Positions 55,223 to 64,000 of a stretch of 64,000 bases of DNA are shown here, piece after piece. Positions within the stretch are counted from its first letter, which is position 1; every line of letters begins with the position of its first letter. This DNA comes from Granulicella sp. (GTDB taxonomy: Bacteria; Acidobacteriota; Terriglobia; Terriglobales; Acidobacteriaceae): assembly GCA_025357875.1 (NCBI GenBank), contig JANYLK010000055.1:1-64000 (forward strand). Reading direction: 5' to 3'. The position numbers and the translations under genes are program-made. Under the pieces are notes generated by a model. The model did not search any database. It was not told the origin of the DNA and saw only the letters and a list, made by a program, of their open reading frames with translations.

Positions 55223-58200
55223 TTAAAAATCGAACTTCAACGATATTTCGGATAGGCGCCGACCTAGCTTCAAAGGAGCGGACCCGAAGCCCGACGAAGG
55301 GTTGTAGGCTGCGGTGCTGGGTGTGGCCCCGCTCAATTGCAGAGTGGTCTGCGAAGCATAGCCAGTTCCAAAACTGTTAAGCGGATGATTGAGGAAGTTG
55401 AATGCCGCGTAACGGAATCGCACACGACGATCTCCACCCAGGCCAAAGCCCTTCTCAATAGTAATATCCGAATTGAAGAAGGCCGGCCCGTGGGCGTACG
55501 GCTGAATATACGGACCATTCGTACCGACCGCCGGCAACGCGAAGCACTTTGGATTAAGGTATTGATGGGCTCCAAGGTTCGACCGCGGGTTGCATGTCAG
55601 GACAGGCTGAAGATTCACGTCAGGTGTACCGAGGATGGACTGTGATGAGACGCCATACGGTGATCCGCCATTATCGATGTTGCCTTGCAGATAGTACCCC
55701 GGCGAATAGCTCACGCCGGTCTGCATATTCGGGCCGCTTTCGATATTGGTGATGCCCGAGATCATCCAGTTGTTTATGAAACTTCCCAGCAGACGCTCCT
55801 GAGTCATTTTGCCCATCTGGTACGTGTAGCTCAAGTTAAGTACTTGCGTGCGATCGAAGTTCAACGGTCCATAGTTGTTCTGCAGGTTGAAGGGATCTAC
55901 GCCCGCCGTGTAATTGAAGTCCGCCGAGGATCCAAGGATGCCAAGGGCCTTCGAGAAGGTGTAGTTGGCATTTAAGTTGAGATGCCCAACCTGCTTGATC
56001 GCCTCGATCTGCACTGCGTTGTAATTCGCGTACGTGTTGTGCCGCGGGACGAGGATCTGGCTGTAGCGGTTGAAAGGCCGAGCGTTTTGTACCGATTTGT
56101 CGCCGGGGTAGTTGTAAATGTTATCCAGGCTCGCGGCCTGGGCCGGAGTACAGCCTGTGGCATTGCAGGCCCCGGGTGCCTTCGCGTCGATCGCAGCCGC
56201 AGCCGCTGGCGTAAACAAAGTCCCAACCGGGATTGCATTCACGTTGTCCAGAACCACCGCCTGGGTCGTGCCATTATCCATCAGTGAGTTGCTGTTATTG
56301 CCAACATACGAGGCCTGGAGGATCCAGTTGCCAGGCATCTGCCGCGAAACGCTCAGACTGTAGTTGTTTGTCACCGGCTCGTGGTTATCCGCGGGATCGA
56401 GACCGTAAATGGTCGCCGGAGAAATGTACGTTGCCGTGCTGCCCAGTCCGGTATTGCCGTACGTCGTTGGATTGAGATGAAGTGAGTTGACACCTTCCAG
56501 CGTGTTGTCGCCGAACCCCTGCAAGTCGGTAAAGCGTACATTCTCCGCTTCAGAAAACTCGCTGGTTACATCGACGACCGAATCATGGAAACGGTAGGCT
56601 CCTACTCCACCGCGCAGCACCATCTTGCCGTTGCTGAAGACATCCCAGGCGAAACCAACTCGCGGCTCTACATAAAGCGGCGGTGTAGGCGAGCCCGAGT
56701 TTGGAGTCGACGCAGTCAGCGAATGCCACGTTACACCCGGTAAAGGGTTTTTCGTGGCGTCATAGGCCGACGTGTACAAGGCCGGATTCCAAATCGCCGC
56801 ACCGATGCCATGGGCATCTTTCCAGGCGCCAAGTTTTGTAACCCGAATTCCGACGGTCAGGCTGAAATTCGACGCCGTACGCCATTGGTCTTGACCATAA
56901 AAATCTGTATTCCAGAAAAAGAGGTTGGTATATGGATTGAAGTTTTGCTGGTGCCAATCCTGTATCTGACCCTCAAAGAAATTTGCCAGCGCGTTGCCAC
57001 TGTTAAAGTGGGCGTTTCCGTAAGCTGGCGAGCCGTCAGGGTATTTTCCGTTATAGTCAGCAAAATAGTTGCCGGATTCCCCGTAGTAATAGTTCTGAAT
57101 GATGCCATTAGTAGAGGGGTTGGTAGCGGTCTGGTTATTGGTAGTGCGCTGACTGAAGATGCCGATCCCAATGGTGTGCTTGCCCAACACCTTGGTGAAG
57201 TTATCACCGGCGTTAGGTTGAGATTTTTCAATCGCAATGGATTGGTGGAGTAGTCAGGCCACAGGCCAAGCGGTAGTCCGCCATAAGTTGAATAAGTTCC
57301 TAGCTGCGGATATTGCGTATCTCCATTATCAAATGCTCCATTGTACGGATAGCTGATCGCGCTCTTTTGCAGGGCTGCGATCTGCCGCGCGTCAAACGAC
57401 TGGACAAAGGACGTTATGGTTGCGTAAACCTCGTTCGTCATTGTGGGCGTAAACACGGTGACAAAGTTCGCCGCGGCACTGTGTCCCCAGGTGTCGTTGT
57501 TGACTCCATAGCCGGGCGTGTTCACTTCGCCCATGACGCTGGTGGGCGCGTAATACGGCACCAGCGGCTGACCCTGCTTGCCTTTTTCGAAACTGTACCG
57601 CGTAAAGAACTGGTTACGCGGAGTGATGCTGTAGTCCACGCGACCCGCATATTGGCTGATGTTGTTGTTGACCAGATCCAGTTGGTCATAATTGAATCCA
57701 TCTGTGCCTGTCAGTTGCCGGGTGGGCAGTGGCAACGTGCCATTGATCAGCGCCATCGCTCCCGGGTTTAGAAACGCAGCAATATTACCGTTGTTCAATG
57801 TCGAGTTGTTGTCGCCCACTGTGGGCGCGGTATTCAACGTACCGTAGTTGCCATTATTCATATTCGGTCCGAGATATGCGGAGAGTGCGGCCTGGCTGAA
57901 GTCGCCCGCCCGCATTGCTTGGTGGGCACCAGCGCATGAATGATCGCGCTGCCCGAGTTGCCGTACGCGTAGACATTACGCTGTGCGTCATACTCCGCGC
58001 CTGCGAAGAACGTCATCCGCTTGATGTACGGAACCGGGCCGCTGATGGTCGCTCCGGGATAGATAAAGCGATCGTTTGGCCGGGCAATGTTGTTGTACTT
58101 CGCCAGCCAGTCATTGGAGTTCAATTGATAGGTTCGCGCATACGTATACAGCGAGCCGTGATACGACGAGGTCCCAGACTTGGTCACTCCGTTGATGACC

Positions 58201-58715
58201 ACTGGTCCGTTGGACTGGTCGGCGCCAAAGTTTGAAGTCTGCACATGGACTTCGCTGACGAACGAATCGTTGATGTTTTGCAGATTGGATCCCATACTTC
58301 CCGCGTCCGTAAGGTTCGCACCATCCAGCTTAATGGTGATGCCTGCAACCGGTGCGCCATTCGAGGCATAGGGAGTTGGTTGCCCAACCTGGACCTGCGA
58401 AAAGTCAGGTGCGGTGTTTTGCGGTCCAAGGTTGCGGATCGCGAATCCAGGCAGGATGCGTTCCAGTTCGGTCGCGTCGCGTCCAACAACAGATAACTGG
58501 TCGAGGTCCTTCGCGCTTATCGTGGAAGCGAGTTGACCACTATCCATCGGTAGGCCAGTCTGATTGGCTGCCACCGAAACCGCTTCGGTGACCTCCCCGA
58601 CCGCCAGCCGCAAGGAAGGGAGCGCAAGACTATCGCCTGGATTCAGGTGGATCGATTGTTGAACGAGTTGCTTGAATCCCTTTTGCTGAATCGTCAGGGT
58701 ATAGTCCCCTCGGAC
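55223..58715 (-). pseudogene. TonB-dependent receptor broken by two frameshifts and lacking its start
   Basis: Three overlapping minus-strand frames form one Oar-like receptor. The first (58787-57858) begins inside the carboxypeptidase-regulatory domain (RGDYTLTIQQKGFKQLVQQS), then the plug (VGRDATELERILPGF, TKSGTSSYHGSLYTY). A shift near 57900 leads to AMRAGDFSQAALSAYLGPNM. A second near 57200 leads to AGDNFTKVLGKHTIGIGIFS and the barrel, ending LSEISLKFDF. The signal peptide and first strands are missing: the coding text stops near 58715, where it meets a regulator gene of the opposite strand. It is not expected to give a receptor. Confidence 0.85.
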
Positions 58716-58717
58716 GT

Positions 58718-59830
58718 GGCGATCGATTAAAGGAGCACACCCTCGGCATGGAGGTGTTCGGCCGCGACCCGGGTTACGATACGACATTTGACCCCATCGT
58801 CCGCGTCACTGCCGCCGAGATCCGAAAGCGGATAGCACAGTACTATCAGGATGCTGGAAAGCCGGATGAGCTGCGCATTTCCCTGCCACCCGGATCGTAC
58901 ATCCCTCACTTTGAGTGGCCCAAGTCACCCGTAGTTATGGAGGCAACGCCCGCCATAGCAATGCCGATCGCGATAGAGCTAGGGTCCTCAACTCTCGCTC
59001 CCGGCCGTAGTGCACAAACCACAGAACAAAAAAATAAGGTTTCGAGAGGTTTTCATACTTCGAGGCTGCTCGCTTGCGGCCTGCTGCTGGCAATTGTGTT
59101 TGTTGGCGGATGGACGTGGGTCCGTTCAAGGCCGACCACGCTCGATCGCTTCTGGTCGCCGGTATTAAGCGCCGCCGATACGGTCGTAGTCTGCTTTCCA
59201 CAAAGTGATATCAACGGCATAATCTTGCGCGACGCCGCCAACCCGTTACAGCAGCGTCGGCTCGAGGAAAAGATGAACGGAGTGGTAGTGGTAGTTGACG
59301 ACCTCCAACCGCTCGTCAGTCTCTCTGGCCTGCTCGAGATGCGGCACCAGCGCTATAACCTGATGGGAGAAGAGGCGGCGACATTGACCACTTTGCGCCA
59401 GGGTCCGGCAATCTTCATAGGCGCATTCGACAACCCGTGGACCCTCCGGCTTACTAGAGACTTGCGTTTCCGCTTCGGCAACAACTCAGAGATGACTCAA
59501 TTTTGGATCGAAGACACGCAGTCCCCGGCAAAGACGCGTTGGGGTGTCGATCGGAACTTGCAGCAAACTACAAACAACTATCGCGACTACGCCATCGTCG
59601 CCCGCTTCACAGATGCGAATACAGGTCAGTTGGCGGTGGTCGCAGCCGGCGTCGCGCGCGGTGGCACCGTGGCCGCTGGCGAGTTTCTCACCCGGACGGG
59701 GAACATGGATTCAATCCGCAGTCAGGCACCGAAAGACTGGGCCGGCAAGAATATGGAATTTGTATTGAGCACAGAAATCATCGATGGCAGGTCCTCGCCG
59801 CCGAAGGTTGAAGCCACATATTTCTGGTAG
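58718..59830 (+). pseudogene. N-terminally truncated membrane-anchored regulator (acidobacterial winged-helix/TM type)
   Basis: The plus-strand frame GDRLKEHTLGMEVFGRDPGY, then VRVTAAEIRKRIAQYYQDAG and LPPGSYIPHFE, is the standard middle part of a family common in acidobacteria beside TonB receptors and hydrolases. In that family it follows a DNA-binding-like N-terminal segment, which is missing here. A membrane helix (LLACGLLLAIVFVGGWTWV) lies near residues 107-125 from ATG 58748, followed by an outer domain (TVVVCFPQSDINGIILRDAA) to TAG 59828-59830. The ATG at 58748 could still give a shortened protein. The join with the receptor relic near 58715 is a deletion or inversion junction. Confidence 0.65.
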
Positions 59831-59907
59831 TTTGCATTGAACGCAAGGCTTTCAACGCTGACCTCGCTAGGCTGTTGTTCAGAGTAGCAGCTCGATTGCG
59901 CCCTTTC

Positions 59908-61647
59908 CTACGGCGCAGGGAACTCGGCTACCTTAGGTGTCCGCCGTTGCGCGCCGGTCGCGGTGGTTTCCCCTTGATCGTTGATCACGTGTTTGATCTC
60001 ACCAAGGTTATCCAGGGCGACCGTGATCATGTGATGAAACCGGACTGCGGGTGTCTCTGGCACCTCGAAAGCACGACTCAGAGTTACGTTCGGCTTGCGG
60101 AAGACACTATAAACACCCAGGCCCCACGCCTCATGATTTTTGACTTCATCGCTCACCTTATACGAGGCCCAGCCATTCACACCTGATCCGCTCGACCACA
60201 CGTCTTGTGTCGGCGGATCGTAGGGAATCTCCGACTGATAGAAATAAGTTCTTCCGCGTTCGCCGTTCCAAAGCACTTGATACTGTTGGTGATGCTCTAC
60301 AAACAGGCCGTATATGGTGACGTCATTCCCGTTGACGATCAGGCCATTGTCGCTGAGATTTTCCGTCCAGCCCACGCCTGCGCCATGGTCGGCCCGCCAG
60401 ATCCATGTCTGATCCACGAGCGTGTCGTTGCTGTTGATGACGAGGTCCGCGCCTGCTTTACCCACACCCGCGCCGCCCACCCGGAAGAACACATCGCTGA
60501 GTGTGATTGGATTGGCGATGTGCCGCGCCTTACTTCCCGGCGCGCCCACCACAAGCAGTTGCGGAGACCGGACCGGGCCAGCGTCGATCAGCACCGTTGA
60601 TACGGTGACGCCATCGACATCGTCGATCATCATCGCGGCTTCGCCACTGACAGGACGCAGCGTCGCGAACCCGAGGCCGAACACCACCGTACCCTTTCGG
60701 GTCAGGTGGATCGGCTCTTTGAGATCGTATGTGCCCGGTGTGAGCAGCAGGTCCTTCCCGGTTCGCAGCGCCATGTTGATCGTGGCCGCAGTGTCCCTCA
60801 ACGCACTAGCGATATAAAAATGGCTCAGCGGGATATGCTTTCCCGGAGTCTTGCCCTTGTGCCAGGTCACTCCGGTTGTCGACCGCCGCAGTGCCGGAAC
60901 GACGATGCTGTAGCTCTGCTTTTCGGCAATCAGAAAAGGCTTCTCGCGAATTACTGGTGTTGAAGTCAGCTTGGTGTACGGCGGCTCTGGCCAATCTCCC
61001 GCGGGCGGGTTATCTACGCCCACGAAGACCATGTTCCAGTTAGCGCCAGTCCAGCCCTTCCACTCCGTGTTCCGTGAAATCCATTGCTGCTGCGTGCCGC
61101 TATCGACCTTGCCGTCCACAATCGTGTCAGCCATCCAACCACCGCTTGCCCACCCGCGTTTTTGATTGAGCACCATGTTGCCCAGCACGTGCATTCGGCG
61201 AAATGCGACCGCCTGCGATACCGCCCACTGCATGGTACCGCCGGGCGGTGTCACGGAGAAACCTTCCGCGGAGCGCCAGAATGTGGTCGTTGCGTTGTCA
61301 TTGCGCGATGCGGCATCGACGTGGACATCGCCCTCGATATGTACATCGTCCGGGCTCCCGCCAAGTCCGAGTACCTGCGTGTAGAAGCCGATCGGGATGT
61401 TGAGCTTGTAGTCTCCGGGTCGCAGCAGAATCGCATAACGACCTGGCCCGAACTCGGCATGCTGCTGCTCGGCATAGATGCGGTCGATCTGCCCTTGCAT
61501 GTCTGCAACTGGAATACTGGGGTCGAACACCAAAGCGTTGGGACCGAATGGCATAGCAGCAGTAGGCAATTGCGCATTCGCAACCGAGATCGCCATCGCC
61601 GTCGCCGCCACCACACTGATACCGAAGTAAGTCCAACGAAATCTCAT
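59908..61647 (-). CDS. Exported right-handed beta-helix protein (pectin-lyase-like fold)
   Basis: 579 residues with a signal peptide (YFGISVVAATAMAISVANAQ). The body contains PFGPNALVFDPSIPVADMQG, FYTQVLGLGGSPDDVHIEG, TINMALRTGKDLLLTPGTYD, VDGVTVSTVLIDAG, WIWRADHGAGVGWTENLSDN and GLIVNGNDVTIYGLFVEHHQ, then YFYQSEIPYDPP. Homologues in actinobacteria carry misleading database names such as adenylyl cyclase or coagulation-factor-domain protein. The repeats indicate a parallel beta-helix as in GH55 or pectin lyases, so a glycan-degrading role is inferred. AGGAG lies before the ATG, 8 nt after the GH3 gene: one operon. Confidence 0.8.
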   Translation of the reverse strand: MRFRWTYFGISVVAATAMAISVANAQLPTAAMPFGPNALVFDPSIPVADMQGQIDRIYAEQQHAEFGPGRYAILLRPGDYKLNIPIGFYTQVLGLGGSPDDVHIEGDVHVDAASRNDNATTTFWRSAEGFSVTPPGGTMQWAVSQAVAFRRMHVLGNMVLNQKRGWASGGWMADTIVDGKVDSGTQQQWISRNTEWKGWTGANWNMVFVGVDNPPAGDWPEPPYTKLTSTPVIREKPFLIAEKQSYSIVVPALRRSTTGVTWHKGKTPGKHIPLSHFYIASALRDTAATINMALRTGKDLLLTPGTYDLKEPIHLTRKGTVVFGLGFATLRPVSGEAAMMIDDVDGVTVSTVLIDAGPVRSPQLLVVGAPGSKARHIANPITLSDVFFRVGGAGVGKAGADLVINSNDTLVDQTWIWRADHGAGVGWTENLSDNGLIVNGNDVTIYGLFVEHHQQYQVLWNGERGRTYFYQSEIPYDPPTQDVWSSGSGVNGWASYKVSDEVKNHEAWGLGVYSVFRKPNVTLSRAFEVPETPAVRFHHMITVALDNLGEIKHVINDQGETTATGAQRRTPKVAEFPAP

Positions 61648-61655
61648 GACATCTC

Positions 61656-63959
61656 CTAATTGCGACTTTCGATCACGTTAAATGTGGAGTGCAGTGTCGC
61701 GTTGGAGTCGCTGCCGATCCACACGTCGAAGGTGCCCGGCTCAAGCACGTTTCGATGCAATGCCGGACTCCAATACATGAGGTCGTCGGCAGGGAGGACG
61801 AACGTTACTTTGCGAATTTCGCCCGGCACCAGAGAAACTTTCTGAAATGCTTTCAGCTCCCGGATTGGCCGGGATGCACTCCCTGCGCGCTGATGCGTAT
61901 ATAGCTGAACAACTTCCGCTCCAGCCCCCGCAGACGTGTTCTGCAGCTTTACGTTGACCTGCAACGAGCCGCCCGCGGCAACGTCCGGGGAAGAGAGCGT
62001 AAGGTCGCTGAAACTAAAGCTCGCATAGCTGAGACCGTAGCCAAACGGGTACAGAGGTGTGCTCAGAAGGTCCCAATAACGCTTGGCAACGTTTCGAGGA
62101 TTATGGGGAATCTTGTAGTTGTAGAACAACGGCTCCTGACCAACGTCGCGCGGCCAGCTCAGTGGCAGATGACCGCCAGGATTTGCATCGCCAAGAAGCA
62201 AGCGCGCAACTGCGTGGCCGCCTTCGGTACCCGGATACCAGATGTTCAGAATGGCAGGTACATGGGCGCTAGCCCAGGTAATGTCTAGAGGCCGGCCCGT
62301 CATCAGGACCAGCACAACCGGTTTTCCGAGCGCCGTCACCGCCTCCATCAGGCGCTCCTGCTCGCCCGGAAGCTTGAGCGAGCCGCGTGAGGCAGCTTCC
62401 CCACTCATGGTCTGCGCCTCCCCCAGCACGAGTACCGTGGCGTCGGCGCTCCGTGCGAGTTCCACGGCATGGTCGAACTCTACCTTGCGAGCCTCGTCGT
62501 CCTTGAGTTGCGGTTGGTCGGGAACCACTTGCTCATCGAAAATGGTCGGCGAGCCGCGACTGATCTCCACACCCTTGGCCACGTCCACACGCGCATTGGG
62601 AAGAGCTTCACGTAAACCCTTTGCGATCGTCACCGTGTCCCGCCGATCACCATGAATAGCCCAGGACCCTACGGTATCGAGCGCGCTATCCGCCAACGGA
62701 CCGAGCACCGCCAGCGAGCGTAGGCTCTTGCTCAGTGGAAGAGTGTGCCCATCATTCTTCAGCAGCACGGCAGACTGTTCGGCGGCTATGCGCACGGCGT
62801 CGCGCTGCTCGGTGGACAGCGTCTCGCGATGGAACTTGTCCATATCCACATACGGATGAGTAAAGAGGCCGAGGCGATATTTCATCGCCAGAATAGGGCG
62901 AACCAAATTGTCCAACCGCGCCTCACTGAAAGCTCCACTCTTGATAGCCCCGGGCAGGTACTCGCGATAAAGCGAACTGCTCATCTCCATGTTCACGCCC
63001 GCCGAAGCCGCCAGAACGGCTGCATTCTGCGGACTGTCTGCGAAGCCATGAGTCTCGAGATTCTTCACCGCTTCCCAGTCACTGACCACAAAGCCAGAGA
63101 ACTTCCAGTCTTTGCGCAGTACATCCTGCAGCAACCATGTGTTACCCGTTGCGGGTACACCGTTCAGATCCATGTACGCCGACATAAAGGTCGCCGCCCC
63201 AGCGTCTGCGGCTGCATGAAAAGGGCGCAGATAAACGTTGTAGAGAAGTTCATCGGAGATGTCCGAGCTGTCGTAATCGCGACCGCCCTCTGCCGCACCG
63301 TACCCGGCAAAGTGCTTGACTGAGGCGAGAATGTGGTCGGGCGCGCCGATATAGTCACCCTGAAAACCCTTGACCTGTGCGCGGGCTATCTGCTCTCCAA
63401 GGTACGGATCTTCGCCGGCGCCTTCCATGATGCGGCCCCACCGCGCGTCACGAGCGATATCCACCATGGGGGCGAAAGTCCACTCCACACCAGCAGCACG
63501 AGTTTCGCGCGCAGCCATCGCCTGCGTCTTCATGACCAGTTCCGGATCCCAGGAAGATGCCATGGCCAGCGGGATAGGAGCGATCGTACGGAAGCCATGA
63601 ATCACGTCGTAGCCGAACAGAAGTGGAATGTGCAGCCGCGATTGCGTGACCGCGATTCGCTGTAGCTCGTTGATGCGCACCGGATCGGTAAAGAATAGGA
63701 AGCTGCCGACGCCGCTGCGGGCAAGCTCTTCCGCCTTGGCTGGCGGTGTGAAGTTGGGCTGCCCGGGAGCTTGCTCAAGTTGCTCTACCTTCTCGGCAAC
63801 CGTCATGCGGGTCAGAAGTTGATCCACGAAACGGTTGGTAGCAGCGTCCGTCGGGCGAGCGTCATCCTGCTGGCCGACAACGGAGATGGGAACGACGAAA
63901 AGCAGCGCCAGGTAAAAGGAGAGGCGCAAGAGTGGTACCTGACAGAGCTTCGTGGGCAT
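61656..63959 (-). CDS. Exported GH3 beta-glucosidase (BglX-like)
   Basis: 767 residues with a signal peptide (LSFYLALLFVVPISVVGQ). Motifs are IPLLFGYDVIHGFRTIAPIP, RDARWGRIMEGAGEDPYL, ILASVKHFAGYGAAEGGRDY and the nucleophile FSGFVVSDWEAVKNLETHG. The second domain begins SAVLLKNDGHTLPLS, and a fibronectin-III-like end follows YPFGYGLSYASF. The order and length match periplasmic BglX. It is followed by the beta-helix gene in the same operon, so the two may act on one polymer. Confidence 0.93.
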   Translation of the reverse strand: MPTKLCQVPLLRLSFYLALLFVVPISVVGQQDDARPTDAATNRFVDQLLTRMTVAEKVEQLEQAPGQPNFTPPAKAEELARSGVGSFLFFTDPVRINELQRIAVTQSRLHIPLLFGYDVIHGFRTIAPIPLAMASSWDPELVMKTQAMAARETRAAGVEWTFAPMVDIARDARWGRIMEGAGEDPYLGEQIARAQVKGFQGDYIGAPDHILASVKHFAGYGAAEGGRDYDSSDISDELLYNVYLRPFHAAADAGAATFMSAYMDLNGVPATGNTWLLQDVLRKDWKFSGFVVSDWEAVKNLETHGFADSPQNAAVLAASAGVNMEMSSSLYREYLPGAIKSGAFSEARLDNLVRPILAMKYRLGLFTHPYVDMDKFHRETLSTEQRDAVRIAAEQSAVLLKNDGHTLPLSKSLRSLAVLGPLADSALDTVGSWAIHGDRRDTVTIAKGLREALPNARVDVAKGVEISRGSPTIFDEQVVPDQPQLKDDEARKVEFDHAVELARSADATVLVLGEAQTMSGEAASRGSLKLPGEQERLMEAVTALGKPVVLVLMTGRPLDITWASAHVPAILNIWYPGTEGGHAVARLLLGDANPGGHLPLSWPRDVGQEPLFYNYKIPHNPRNVAKRYWDLLSTPLYPFGYGLSYASFSFSDLTLSSPDVAAGGSLQVNVKLQNTSAGAGAEVVQLYTHQRAGSASRPIRELKAFQKVSLVPGEIRKVTFVLPADDLMYWSPALHRNVLEPGTFDVWIGSDSNATLHSTFNVIESRN

Positions 63960-64000
63960 AGGGTTCTCATTCAGGAATCACTCAAGATCGAGTGAGGTAG

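Overview
The window reads as chromosomal DNA of a soil- or plant-litter-type acidobacterium (class Terriglobia). The evidence is a TIGR03435-family protein, Oar-like TonB-dependent receptors with an N-terminal carboxypeptidase-regulatory domain, many secreted glycoside hydrolases, an ECF-sigma/B-box/DUF4097 envelope operon and dispersed GTCATTCTGAGCGCAGCGAAG-type repeats. This assignment is inference from gene families; no rRNA or ribosomal protein gene is present.

1-9.3 kb: a compact six-gene retinal phototrophy operon (type-1 rhodopsin, crtE, crtI, crtB, crtY, blh). From farnesyl diphosphate onward it encodes everything needed to make retinal and the opsin that uses it. The last five genes overlap by 1-4 nt. 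The rhodopsin has the residues of a green-tuned proton pump (D92/T96/E103, K228). The operon sits in mobile-element debris: a broken DUF1016 nuclease gene on the left; on the right a broken conjugative coupling-protein gene, a DinJ-type antitoxin with a truncated toxin, a tRNA-Ser(UGA) and an orphan C-terminal piece of a serine recombinase.

9.4-24.3 kb: core-like genes. They are an NtrY/NtrX-type two-component pair whose regulator lacks a normal GAFTGA loop, a 12-bp/6-bp tandem repeat, a DUF4242 protein, an M20 amidohydrolase, a sigma / anti-sigma / B-box / DUF4097 operon, a TIGR03435 protein, a Cu/Zn superoxide dismutase and thymidine kinase.

24.3-43.6 kb: a probable 19-kb genomic island at tRNA-Glu(UUC). 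About 40 bp of the tRNA 3' part is repeated at 43589-43628. The left third is decayed: serine recombinase, an rmlC piece fused to a broken membrane glycosyltransferase-like gene, a DUF4145 gene with an in-frame stop, and a tyrosine recombinase. The right two-thirds is an intact sugar-use locus. It holds a DeoR repressor and divergent SIS protein, a TonB receptor / RhaT transporter / esterase / six-hairpin glycosidase operon, and a divergent ROK kinase / class I mannose-6-phosphate isomerase / beta-propeller operon. A TTCGTTT motif recurs at the divergent promoters and suggests one regulon.

44.2-52.3 kb: a GH3 glycosidase, then an Lrp-type regulator divergent from a phenylalanine/tyrosine degradation cluster (hmgA, fahA, hppD, phhA).

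52.5-64 kb: a carbohydrate-degradation region in partial decay. It holds a frameshifted GH31 gene, a TonB receptor with two frameshifts, a regulator fused head-to-head with that receptor at a point where both have lost their N-termini, then an intact GH3 and a secreted beta-helix protein.
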